Part shown: positions 1 through 6,086 of the stretch, piece by piece | How the letters are laid out: each line of letters begins with the position of its first letter | How positions within the stretch are numbered: the first letter of the stretch is position 1 | Assembly: GCA_019136325.1 (NCBI GenBank) | Contig: JAGVUJ010000103.1 | Location: 1 to 16,021 of the forward strand | Length of the DNA stretch: 16,021 nt | Direction: 5' to 3' | From: Deltaproteobacteria bacterium | GTDB lineage: Bacteria > Desulfobacterota > Syntrophia > Syntrophales > Smithellaceae | Translations under genes and position numbers: made by a program | Notes under the pieces: generated by a model | Databases searched by the model: none | What the model was told of the DNA's origin: nothing | What the model saw: only the letters and a program-made list of their open reading frames with translations

Positions 1-144
1 CGTGTCCGCCACGCGATAAAACATTTCCGAGGGCGTCTCAAGAATTTTTCCCGATTTGTCGCGTTTAAGATATCGTCGTTCCAGAACGGTTAAAGCATTC
101 TGCGTCAATTCCGGGGTAATGGGGGCGAGATGTTTCTGTTCCAT
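1..144 (-). CDS. nrdJ: Class II (adenosylcobalamin-dependent) ribonucleotide reductase, N-terminal fragment
   Basis: The first 48 codons of a gene running off the left edge. The translation contains [14 protein letters not shown], a lysine/aspartate-rich turn (KRDKSGK), and [12 protein letters not shown]. This is the standard N-terminal signature of B12-dependent ribonucleotide reductases, where the enzyme reduces ribonucleotides to deoxyribonucleotides for DNA synthesis in the cytoplasm. The ATG at 144 is preceded by a GAGGAAAC ribosome site about seven bases upstream. Two NrdR boxes lie just upstream, which independently supports a ribonucleotide reductase identity. Only the N-terminus is visible, so catalytic cysteines cannot be checked. 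A class I large subunit is possible, but its N-terminus usually reads differently. Confidence 0.85.
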   Translation of the reverse strand, partial: MEQKHLAPITPELTQNALTVLERRYLKRDKSGKILETPSEMFYRVADT

Positions 145-187
145 AAAGCTGTTTCCTCATAAATACTTAAAGAGATTAAAGAAAAAG

Positions 188-203
188 ACACTATATATTG
201 TAT
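188..203. promoter_or_regulatory. NrdR box, proximal to nrdJ
   Basis: The 16-bp near-palindrome ACACTATATATTGTAT closely matches the known NrdR consensus, roughly acaCwAtATaTwGtgt. It overlaps a possible minus-strand -10 (TACAAT, 202 down to 197). NrdR is the ATP/dATP-sensing repressor of ribonucleotide reductase genes, so binding here would block nrdJ transcription. The NrdR gene itself is not in the window. Confidence 0.85.
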
Positions 204-242
204 GAATTTTACTTATTAACCACAATATATAGATAAAGTCAA
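197..242 (-). promoter_or_regulatory. Candidate nrdJ promoter(s)
   Basis: Reading leftward, TTGTGG (225-220), a 17-base spacer, and TACAAT (202-197) form one candidate. TTGACT (242-237) with a 17-base spacer and TTAATA is a second. Both are overlapped by the NrdR boxes, as expected for repression. Neither has two perfect hexamers, so the exact start is uncertain. Confidence 0.5.
220..235. promoter_or_regulatory. NrdR box, distal to nrdJ
   Basis: The second box, CCACAATATATAGATA, keeps the core CaAtATaTaG. It is separated from the proximal box by exactly 16 bp, so the centres are 32 bp apart, about three helical turns. Paired boxes at this spacing are the usual arrangement at NrdR-controlled promoters. 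The inner arms (CTATATATTGT at 191-201 and ACAATATATAG at 222-232) are exact inverted copies. Confidence 0.85.
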
Positions 243-454
243 GAGACGGGAGAAAATTTTCATTGAAGAAATTCAAGGAGTTGGGAATAAAAAAGGAACG
301 GGGAAAAAGGCTCTTTAACCGGCTATCCGCATGGTCATTACATTATAAATGTTCATCCGTCCCGTGAAGGCCTGGGAAGATAAACCTTTGCTTTGTTCAG
401 ATTTACGATTTCCGATGTTCTGATAATTTGCCAGACGTTTTGATCGGATAATTT
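243..454. other. Intergenic stretch between patatin gene and nrdJ promoter
   Basis: With the nrdJ promoter region, this makes about 310 bases without a gene. I see no convincing coding sequence here; the 69-codon minus-strand reading frame at 315-524 has no family features and overlaps the patatin gene. There is no strong hairpin with a T-run to end the patatin transcript, so readthrough towards nrdJ or a factor-dependent stop is possible. Confidence 0.4.
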
Positions 455-1318
455 TCAAGGCGCATGCCCGGCCATAAATTTTCTGCCGTGCTCCCTGCCG
501 CTTTGATAGGCGGCACGAAGACATTTGATATCGGTGGTCATCCTGCCGACATCGATATCTGGCGGCGGGGCTATTTCAAAAACACACACGCCTGCGGGTG
601 GATGTGCGATCAAACGCACCGATTCCATGTAATTCTCAGGTCTTTTTTTCATCGCTTGCGCAAACAGCGGATAATCCCTGAAGATCATAGAATAGCACAT
701 GGAAAACATACTCTTTTTCTTGATGTATTGCGACGGCCTGGTTCTGATAACCGTTATCTCGGTTGCCCTGCGCCGGATGGCTTCTTGCACCGGCAGAGAA
801 TCCGCCACACCGCCGTCCGTCATTTTTTCGGAATGGACCTCCAGAAAATTTCTGTAAAATATCGGCAGCGAACTGGACACTTTCAGATAATGTTCCAGTG
901 TGTCCTCATCCGGGGCGAGATACGCTGCTTTTCCCGTCGCGACAGATGTTGCCGCAATGATATATTCTTTCCCCTGTTCTTTTAATCGCCCGAATATTTT
1001 CTTCAGGTCCAGACGATATTCCCTGATGGTAACGTCCCACAGCCAGTCCAGATCCATCAAGTGTCCGCCGCGCAGAAATCTTCCCAGATTGATGAACCGG
1101 CCGTCTATGGAATAGCGTTTGATGATGTCAAAATTTCTGTCGTTCTGGCCGGCCAGATGCGAGGCAAGATTGCAGGCGCCGGCGGAAACGCCCAGATACA
1201 TATCGAACGGATCAAATCCCCCGCTGCCGAAGGCGTTGAGGACTCCCGCGGCGAAAACACCCCGCATGCCGCCGCCTTCGACAATCAGCGCTTTCTTGCC
1301 TTTTTTAAGATTTTCCAT
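455..1318 (-). CDS. Patatin-like phospholipase (YjjU-type)
   Basis: A 287-residue patatin-fold serine hydrolase. Patatins use a Ser-Asp dyad to cleave acyl esters of phospholipids or related lipids. The oxyanion-hole motif GGGMRG is at residues 15-20. The nucleophile elbow GVSAG gives Ser45, and the DGG motif supplies Asp168. The length and the R/K-rich region after the core match small bacterial patatins of the YjjU type, which carry a short C-terminal domain. There is no signal peptide or membrane segment, so a cytoplasmic or peripheral enzyme is expected. The start lacks a clear ribosome site. The gene lies 48 bases downstream of the small putative regulator at 1367-1582 on the same strand, so they are probably co-transcribed. 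The natural substrate cannot be told from sequence. Confidence 0.9.
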   Translation of the reverse strand: MENLKKGKKALIVEGGGMRGVFAAGVLNAFGSGGFDPFDMYLGVSAGACNLASHLAGQNDRNFDIIKRYSIDGRFINLGRFLRGGHLMDLDWLWDVTIREYRLDLKKIFGRLKEQGKEYIIAATSVATGKAAYLAPDEDTLEHYLKVSSSLPIFYRNFLEVHSEKMTDGGVADSLPVQEAIRRRATEITVIRTRPSQYIKKKSMFSMCYSMIFRDYPLFAQAMKKRPENYMESVRLIAHPPAGVCVFEIAPPPDIDVGRMTTDIKCLRAAYQSGREHGRKFMAGHAP

Positions 1319-1366
1319 CGTTGTGCTTGTAACTCGTCTTGTCTCCGGTCATTGGTGCATATTGAT

Positions 1367-1582
1367 CTATCTGGATTTTTTCTCTTTCTGGATTAATGCC
1401 TTCGCTTCTTCAACGGCTTTTTCAACTGCGCTGATGACATCGGGTTTGATATCAAAATAGAAACCCGTATCCCTACAGAGTTTTTTGATCTTCTTGATTT
1501 CAGCCATCAGCGGCGCCGGTATGCTGACCCGCAACAATACGTTTTTTGATTTTTCCTTCTGCTCTTTTCTTATAATAGCCAT
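1367..1582 (-). CDS. Small protein, probable ribbon-helix-helix DNA-binding regulator
   Basis: A 71-residue basic protein. After a lysine-rich N-terminus it has a short strand-like stretch (NVLLRVSIP), then a helix (LMAEIKKIKKLCRD), then a second helix (KPDVISAVEKAVEEAKAL). This strand-helix-helix order and size fit ribbon-helix-helix repressors, but no diagnostic residue proves it. Two adjacent ATG codons are available. AGGAGG (1592-1587) is 4 bases from the one at 1582 but only one base from the one at 1585, so 1582 is preferred. The gene precedes the patatin gene, and the region in front of it holds repeated ATTGCTAT elements that would suit autoregulation. A small non-DNA-binding coiled protein is the alternative. 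Confidence 0.55.
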   Translation of the reverse strand: MAIIRKEQKEKSKNVLLRVSIPAPLMAEIKKIKKLCRDTGFYFDIKPDVISAVEKAVEEAKALIQKEKKSR

Positions 1583-1615
1583 CATGCCTCCTTGAACCCA
1601 CGTTCTGAATTTTTT

Positions 1616-1724
1616 CTATTGCTATAATAGAATACGCATATATTGTCAATAATAATAGCTATATTTTATATATATAATTATTGCTATTTATTTTGCTTTT
1701 TTTATTGACAATTATAATTGCTAT
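1616..1724. promoter_or_regulatory. Repeated ATTGCTAT elements in a divergent promoter region
   Basis: ATTGCTAT occurs at 1618-1625, 1680-1687 and 1717-1724, and a related AATAGCTAT lies at 1654-1662. The first copy sits in the 15-bp inverted repeat CTATTGCTATAATAG (1616-1630). The copies overlap the leftward -10 and lie inside the spacer of the rightward promoter. They are plausible operators for the neighbouring small regulator, which is inference only. The tract is extremely AT-rich, so some repetition is expected by chance. Confidence 0.45.
1621..1649 (-). promoter_or_regulatory. Candidate promoter for small regulator and patatin genes
   Basis: On the minus strand, TTGACA (1649-1644) is followed by a 17-base spacer and TATAGC (1626-1621). 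The -35 is perfect and the -10 matches four of six. The predicted start lies about 30 bases before the gene at 1582. Confidence 0.5.
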
Positions 1725-1733
1725 GTGTATATT
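1705..1733 (+). promoter_or_regulatory. Sigma-70-type promoter for the 1824 gene
   Basis: A perfect TTGACA (1705-1710), a 17-base spacer and TATATT (1728-1733) make a strong promoter. The spacer contains one ATTGCTAT element. Transcription would start near 1740 and give a leader of about 84 bases containing two competing hairpins. Confidence 0.7.
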
Positions 1734-1762
1734 ACATTTGCCGGTCGGAGAAAAGGATTTGT

Positions 1763-1792
1763 ATCATCGAGGCCGGCGCGATGATGCCGGCC
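1763..1792 (+). other. Leader RNA with two mutually exclusive 7-bp stems
   Basis: Stem A pairs ATCATCG (1763-1769) with CGATGAT (1779-1785). Stem B pairs GGCCGGC (1771-1777) with GCCGGCC (1786-1792). Both are perfect, and each stem's loop contains an arm of the other, so they cannot form together as simple hairpins. The element lies between the predicted transcription start and the ribosome site of the 1824 gene. It could act as a switch, or as overlapping palindromic DNA sites. Confidence 0.45.
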
Positions 1793-1823
1793 AACGGTTA
1801 ATGATTTTAAAAAAGGAGGGCTT

Positions 1824-2036
1824 ATGAAAGAGAAACACGCTATCGTCAAATTGGTTTTCGGTTGCATTGATGACGTGGTTTCAACAACTGAAAGCATTCA
1901 CAAAAGCATTGCCGAGAATGTAAAAGGATCTTCCCACAGCGGTTTTGAGGAAGGCGGAAAACGGAAACACGTTTATGACACCATTAAGGCCGTCAACAGC
2001 AAAGTCGGAGAACTGGTTTCAGACTTTACACAATAA
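1824..2036 (+). CDS. Small protein of unknown function, 70 residues
   Basis: The AAAGGAGGG ribosome site directly before the ATG makes this a confident gene. The protein is soluble, with two amphipathic segments (KLVFGCIDDVVSTTESIHKSIAENV and VYDTIKAVNSKVGELVSDF) separated by a glycine/serine/lysine-rich linker. This pattern recalls the short helical region found in front of some bacterial alpha/beta hydrolases, where a valine/threonine-rich helix is followed by a VY..I..V..LV helix. That resemblance is from memory and weak. It has its own strong promoter. The next gene starts 80 bases downstream, across an inverted repeat. No catalytic residues or metal ligands are evident, and I assign no function. 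Confidence 0.75.
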   Translation: MKEKHAIVKLVFGCIDDVVSTTESIHKSIAENVKGSSHSGFEEGGKRKHVYDTIKAVNSKVGELVSDFTQ

Positions 2037-2043
2037 GGCTTTT

Positions 2044-2083
2044 TCGGACACAAATCAGAACAATGACGTTGATTCGTGTCCGA
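2044..2083. terminator. Inverted repeat between the 1824 and 2117 genes
   Basis: TCGGACAC (2044-2051) pairs with GTGTCCGA (2076-2083). After one mismatch, AATCA (2053-2057) pairs with TGATT (2070-2074), leaving a 12-base loop. There is no T-run after it on the plus strand, so a classical terminator is doubtful. An RNA processing or stability element is equally likely. Confidence 0.4.
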
Positions 2084-2116
2084 CGACAGTCGAAAAAAAT
2101 TATGAGAGGGGATGAT

Positions 2117-2494
2117 ATGACAAACAGAAGAGCAAAAATCGGGTTCGCTTACCATGTAACGGCATATCTGGCCGTCAACGCCGTGTTGATCTGGATTAAT
2201 CTTGATGCATCACCGCAATATTTCTGGGCCAAATGGCCTCTGGCAGGATGGACTGTCGCGCTTTTGTATCACGGATTCAGCATCTTTTCTTTTTCAATAA
2301 AAGCGCACAAGGGATTTTATTATCATTTGTTTTCGTTTTTCATCATTAACGCTTTACTGATTTTTATGAATTACGATTTATACCCGCAGTATCTCTGGTT
2401 CAAATTTCCACTCATCGCCTGGTCGTTTATGATCATTTTTCATGCATGGAGAGTCTTTTCAAAAAGACGGCCCCTTGAAATGCCGACTCCATAA
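2117..2494 (+). CDS. Duplicated 2TM-domain membrane protein
   Basis: A 125-residue integral membrane protein with four hydrophobic helices. It is two copies of the bacterial 2TM domain. Residues 9-57 and 66-114 align without gaps at an offset of exactly 57. Conserved pairs are His13/His70, Asn21/Asn78, Pro-Gln-Tyr at 33-35 and 90-92, and His52/His109. In other proteins this domain sits at the N-terminus of LytTR regulators and sensor kinases, or stands alone. Here there is no output domain. An ATG at 2063 is in frame, but the GAGAGGGG ribosome site at 2104-2111 favours the start at 2117, and the earlier start would lie inside the inverted repeat. The function is unknown. Paired histidines at helix ends could bind a metal or cofactor, which is speculation. 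Confidence 0.85.
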   Translation: MTNRRAKIGFAYHVTAYLAVNAVLIWINLDASPQYFWAKWPLAGWTVALLYHGFSIFSFSIKAHKGFYYHLFSFFIINALLIFMNYDLYPQYLWFKFPLIAWSFMIIFHAWRVFSKRRPLEMPTP

Positions 2495-2546
2495 ATCAAT
2501 ACTTTTTATGATTATTGCTTGAAACCCGGCGCGATTTCGTTTAAAC

Positions 2547-2563
2547 AATTTTGTACCAAAATT
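2547..2563. promoter_or_regulatory. Perfect palindrome upstream of the GMP-synthase-like gene
   Basis: AATTTTG (2547-2553), three central bases and CAAAATT (2557-2563) form an exact inverted repeat eight bases upstream of the ribosome site. It may be an operator or a weak leader hairpin. No regulator can be named. Confidence 0.35.
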
Positions 2564-2582
2564 TAGTGCAAAAGGAGCCGCC

Positions 2583-3551
2583 ATGATCAAGATGAAAGAA
2601 ATAAAGGCAAAAAGCATGAACGTAAATAAATTTATCGACGATAAAGTACGGGACATCCGGCAGGCCGTGGGCGACGGATTCGCCATCAACGCCCTGTCGG
2701 GAGGCGTCGATTCCGCGGTCGTGACGGCCCTGGGACATAAAGCGCTGGGTAAACACCTGAAAACCTATATCATTGACAACGGCATTATGCGGGAAAATGA
2801 GCCGGCCAAAGTGGCGGCGGCCTTTAAAAAGCTTGGGATTCAGGTCGATGTTTTCGACGCGTCCAGAGCGTTTTTCTCGGCGCTCAAGGGGCTGACCGAT
2901 CCCGAAGAAAAACGAGAAGCCATTACCCAGACCTTCTATAAAAATGTTTTCGGGAAACTGGTTATGAAAAGCAAGGCCAAATACCTTCTCCAGGGCACCA
3001 TCCTGACCGATGTGGATGAAACGGTTGCCGGCATCAAAAGACAGCACAATGTTTTTGAACAACTGGGAATTGATCCGCAGAAAACTTTCGGCTACAGGAT
3101 TCTGGAGCCGCTCATCGAACTGCGCAAAGACGGCGTACGCAAAGTCGGTCGCGGCCTGGGACTGCCGGAAAGCATGTTCAACCGGATACCTTTCCCCGGA
3201 CCGGCGCTGGTTGCCCGCGTTATTGGCGAAGTGACCCCGGCCAAAATCGCCCTGGTCAGAAAGGCAACCGCCATCACCGAAGCGGCACTGAAAGATGTCA
3301 AGGCGTTTCAGTATCTGGCCATTTTGCATGACGATCGCGTGACCGGCATGCGCAATAATAAACGGATCTTCGGCAATCAGATTGAAATCCGCTGCTGGAA
3401 CAGCACGGACGCGCGCACGGCCCGGCCGACACGACTTTCGTTTGATATTCTCGAGAGCATTGCAGCGAAAATCACCAAAGAAATACCGGACGTGGTCAGT
3501 GTCACCTACAACATCACCTCCAAACCGACATCCACCATTGAAGCAATTTAA
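2583..3551 (+). CDS. GMP synthase-like ATP-pyrophosphatase (GuaA C-terminal type, no amidotransferase domain)
   Basis: A 322-residue N-type ATP-pyrophosphatase. The PP-loop SGGVDS is at 39-44. LQGTI-TDV at 137-144, the lid motif FPGP-L--R--GEV at 204-217 and the C-terminal SKP-STIE at 313-320 all match the ATPase and dimerisation domains of GMP synthase, which aminates XMP to GMP. Usual bacterial GuaA is about 510 residues with an N-terminal glutamine amidotransferase domain, which is absent. The size matches the archaeal split subunit B. The sequence is unusually divergent: the HPFPGPGL lid reads IPFPGPAL, the RSVGVMGD segment is not recognisable, and the end reads TIEAI instead of TIEWE. 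No amidotransferase subunit is in the window. A clear AAAGGAG site precedes the ATG. It may use a separate GATase, free ammonia or a different substrate. Confidence 0.8.
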   Translation: MIKMKEIKAKSMNVNKFIDDKVRDIRQAVGDGFAINALSGGVDSAVVTALGHKALGKHLKTYIIDNGIMRENEPAKVAAAFKKLGIQVDVFDASRAFFSALKGLTDPEEKREAITQTFYKNVFGKLVMKSKAKYLLQGTILTDVDETVAGIKRQHNVFEQLGIDPQKTFGYRILEPLIELRKDGVRKVGRGLGLPESMFNRIPFPGPALVARVIGEVTPAKIALVRKATAITEAALKDVKAFQYLAILHDDRVTGMRNNKRIFGNQIEIRCWNSTDARTARPTRLSFDILESIAAKITKEIPDVVSVTYNITSKPTSTIEAI

Positions 3552-3566
3552 TTCGCAGAAGAAATA

Positions 3567-3607
3567 CATTAAGAAGGCGGGCTCAATTTGAGTCTGCCTT
3601 CTTAATG
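3567..3607. terminator. Long hairpin between convergent genes, probable bidirectional terminator
   Basis: CATTAAGAAGGC (3567-3578) pairs perfectly with GCCTTCTTAATG (3596-3607). The pairing continues inward with G-U and Watson-Crick pairs to about 19 bp around a three-base loop. It stands 15 bases after the stop at 3551 and between converging genes. T-runs are weak: TATTTCTTCT follows on the minus strand. Confidence 0.65.
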
Positions 3608-3651
3608 CAGCGGTTTCAGAACAAAATTATTGTTTAAATTTTAACAACGAA

Positions 3652-3936
3652 TCACTTTTTTATGAATCCGAACGCCAGCGGCGCCCACCAGGTGATGCCG
3701 AATACTATGGTTTTCATCATGATCGTTTTCAGGGGAATCCCTTTTGATTTTCCGATGGGAATGGCAGCGGCCAGTTCAAAAATGTGCCCGACACCCCATA
3801 GAAAGGCAACAGCCATCCACACCATTCTCAGGTTCTCATCCTGAATCGGAAACAAAAATCCGTACACAATAAAAATCCAGCCGGCCACGGCGCCGGGCAT
3901 CATGACGACATGCCAGAACTTTTCATTTTTAAACAT
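3652..3936 (-). CDS. Small three-helix membrane protein, unknown function
   Basis: A 94-residue hydrophobic protein with three predicted membrane helices at about 9-29, 37-58 and 72-91. It has short charged loops, including a conserved-looking GKSKGIPLK turn between helices two and three. An AAGGAG ribosome site precedes the ATG, and the hydrophobic pattern is consistent throughout, so it is real. It begins 34 bases after the lipoprotein hydrolase stop on the same strand and is probably its operon partner. No family is recognised with certainty, and no catalytic motif is visible. Confidence 0.75.
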   Translation of the reverse strand: MFKNEKFWHVVMMPGAVAGWIFIVYGFLFPIQDENLRMVWMAVAFLWGVGHIFELAAAIPIGKSKGIPLKTIMMKTIVFGITWWAPLAFGFIKK

Positions 3937-3970
3937 AATGAATCTCCTTTCTTATTTTCAACAATCTTTT

Positions 3971-5866
3971 TTATTCTTTAAGATGCAGATGCATGATGCG
4001 GCGGATTTCAATAATGGCTTCGGGTTTCTCCTGAACGCTATGAGCGGATAAAATCACTTTTTCCGAATCGGCGCCTTCGAGATGCGAACTGGAATACGGC
4101 ACCACACCGTCACTGGAATCAACCAGGGATTTCTCCGGCGTGTGATTACCGATAATCGAATGGTAACGCACCCGCGGTGAAATCGGCAGGGTCGAGGTCA
4201 GTTGAATAAAGGAATCCCGGTTGCTGAGATTATCGATGCTGTTGAATGAACGGGTCAGTGAGACGGGATTGGCGGACCCGGGATCGACAAGCAGTTGGGC
4301 CACTTCCTTGAATCGGCCCAGCACGGAAAAAGGAACGGTAATAAAATCGGCTAACCAGCGAACGACAGCCCATTCAGCCACGGGAGTGCCCTGATGCGGC
4401 GCAGCGATAAAGATCGCCCGGGTGACCTGCGGCAACGGGTCGAATTTCATATAGGGTCCCAGTTCTTTGCTCACTCTTTCCAGACGCCTTCCCTCCAGCG
4501 GATACATTTTGAGGAACGCCTCCCACAATCGATCTCCGGAGGAGGACACCATCAGCCGCGACAAAATTCCGCCCATACTGTGTCCGATCAGCAGAATCTT
4601 CCGGGAAGCGCGCGCCTTTCCCGCAGGATCAAAATATTCCAATGTTTGCCGGATCGCCTGATAAATTTCGTAATGATTAAAAGCAATGGGCGCATTGGTG
4701 GGATAATAAACCTGCCAGATCTGGAAATTCTGACGCAATGTTTCGTCACCCAATACTTCATTGGCCAGATTGATCCATGCTTCGGGGCTGCTGGCCAGTC
4801 CGTGCAGCATAATGACAATATGGCGTTGAGGATTATAAGGCTGCATCAGGTAGACACGCGGCATTTCCAGCACATCCCCCCTGCCGATAAGCGTCAGCAG
4901 GGATTGCGCGGCAAAACCCGATCGCGCCAGCCACAGTCCGTAGCCGGAAGTAAAATTGGCCGCCAGCGGAACTTCGGTCCCGGCCAGTTGGACACCTTCT
5001 CGCCCGTATGGATCGTATCCGGTAATGACAACATCATGGGTCTCCAGCACTTCTCCGGGGCTGTTCCCGGGAAAGCTCATCACGGCTGTTACAGCGGGGA
5101 AAGGTGTTTCACTGAAAGGCACTTCCGCGCTTTGCCTGTCGACCACGCGACGGGAAGTGACTGCCACCAGTTCGGCGCCCAGACCGTCGCGACGGTATTG
5201 ATTGCGCAGGCCGGCAAATGACAGAGACGCCGCCGGTATCAGGTCTTCGGGCATGATACGCTGAGCGGCAAGCCGCACATCTTCATTCCTGACGGTAATA
5301 TGCCATGTCCCAAATCGAACAACCGTATCACGTTGATGTTCCATTTCCGTCGTCGGGTTTTTGCGATAATATTCAAACAGAGTGGTCAGGGTTTTCTGCA
5401 CGGCATAATTATAATAATCCCGAACCTGTGTCTGGCGATCCTCCAGAGCTCTTTTATTGAATGAGCGTTTGGTTAGAAAAAGATAAACGTATGCATATCT
5501 CGCCGTTTCCAGATAGGCATTCAGCACCTCTTCGATACGTCCGCCTTCCACAAAATTTTTGTCCAGCTTCATGGCTTCCTTCAGCCAGAGCTCGGCCAGA
5601 GCAGACATACGGTTCTCGCCGTGCAGCCCGATGGTTTCCATCAAAGCCTGCCGGCAAAAGGCGCTCTGTTTATCACATTGTTTTTTTTCAATGCCGACAA
5701 CCTGCAATGCGGCGCCGGTGTAAGCGCTCAGGTCGCCGGTCGTTAGAATGTCTCCTCGACGCAGCGACATATAATCGCTGCTGCTGACGAAGGAAACCTT
5801 GACCCCGGCACAGCCGGCAGGGATCATGCAGATCCATAAAAGAAACAGAAAAGTAATTCGTTTCAT
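3971..5866 (-). CDS. Lipoprotein alpha/beta hydrolase (PGAP1/DUF676-like lipase or esterase)
   Basis: A 631-residue protein when started at the ATG at 5866, chosen because GGAG lies seven bases upstream and the sequence then begins MKRITFLFLL. An in-frame ATG at 5896 would add ten residues before the signal. A lipoprotein signal peptide ends in IPAGC with Cys19. The +2 residue is Ala, suggesting the outer membrane. The first 340 or so mature residues are helical and unassigned. The hydrolase core follows: oxyanion region MLHGLASS (His355), nucleophile elbow GHSMGG (Ser430), a FIAAPHQGTP strand, then Asp586 in SSDGVVP and His609 in SAHS. This is a complete Ser-Asp-His triad. The family cleaves lipid or ester bonds; the substrate is unknown. 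The small membrane protein follows 34 bases on. Confidence 0.85.
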   Translation of the reverse strand: MKRITFLFLLWICMIPAGCAGVKVSFVSSSDYMSLRRGDILTTGDLSAYTGAALQVVGIEKKQCDKQSAFCRQALMETIGLHGENRMSALAELWLKEAMKLDKNFVEGGRIEEVLNAYLETARYAYVYLFLTKRSFNKRALEDRQTQVRDYYNYAVQKTLTTLFEYYRKNPTTEMEHQRDTVVRFGTWHITVRNEDVRLAAQRIMPEDLIPAASLSFAGLRNQYRRDGLGAELVAVTSRRVVDRQSAEVPFSETPFPAVTAVMSFPGNSPGEVLETHDVVITGYDPYGREGVQLAGTEVPLAANFTSGYGLWLARSGFAAQSLLTLIGRGDVLEMPRVYLMQPYNPQRHIVIMLHGLASSPEAWINLANEVLGDETLRQNFQIWQVYYPTNAPIAFNHYEIYQAIRQTLEYFDPAGKARASRKILLIGHSMGGILSRLMVSSSGDRLWEAFLKMYPLEGRRLERVSKELGPYMKFDPLPQVTRAIFIAAPHQGTPVAEWAVVRWLADFITVPFSVLGRFKEVAQLLVDPGSANPVSLTRSFNSIDNLSNRDSFIQLTSTLPISPRVRYHSIIGNHTPEKSLVDSSDGVVPYSSSHLEGADSEKVILSAHSVQEKPEAIIEIRRIMHLHLKE

Positions 5867-6086
5867 GTGTGAACTCCGCATTGGAAAACCCTTCATTATT
5901 TATTGTTTAAATATATAAATGAGTTTCGTATGAGTCAAGAAAATCATGGGTTGGAAGATCGGGGGGAAGAAAAGACTCCCAGCGGTCATGACATCTTTTT
6001 CTCATTCAGCGGACACTCCGCCCAAAGATCACGGCCGATGATCAGGAATGTCTTCCGGATACAGTTTTTTACCGGTGCTGCCTCCT

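Noticed and set aside
1367..1582. Toxin-antitoxin reading of the small regulator and the patatin gene
   Set aside because: Patatin-like hydrolases of this length are not established toxins, and the genes are separated by 48 bases instead of overlapping.
1763..1792. H-type pseudoknot formed by stems A and B
   Set aside because: There are no bases between the second arm of stem A and the second arm of stem B to cross a 7-bp groove, so alternative stems are more likely than a pseudoknot.
2044..2083. Classical intrinsic terminator after the 70-residue gene
   Set aside because: The hairpin is strong but is not followed by a T-run on the plus strand, so only an inverted repeat with uncertain role is reported.
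2541..3569. 342-codon open frame antisense to the GMP-synthase-like gene
   Set aside because: It lies opposite a gene with clear motifs and a ribosome site, and its translation shows no family signature. It is a codon-bias shadow.
4394..5221. 275-codon plus-strand frame inside the lipoprotein hydrolase gene
   Set aside because: It is antisense to a well-supported gene and rich in Arg, His and Gln in a way typical of shadow translations.
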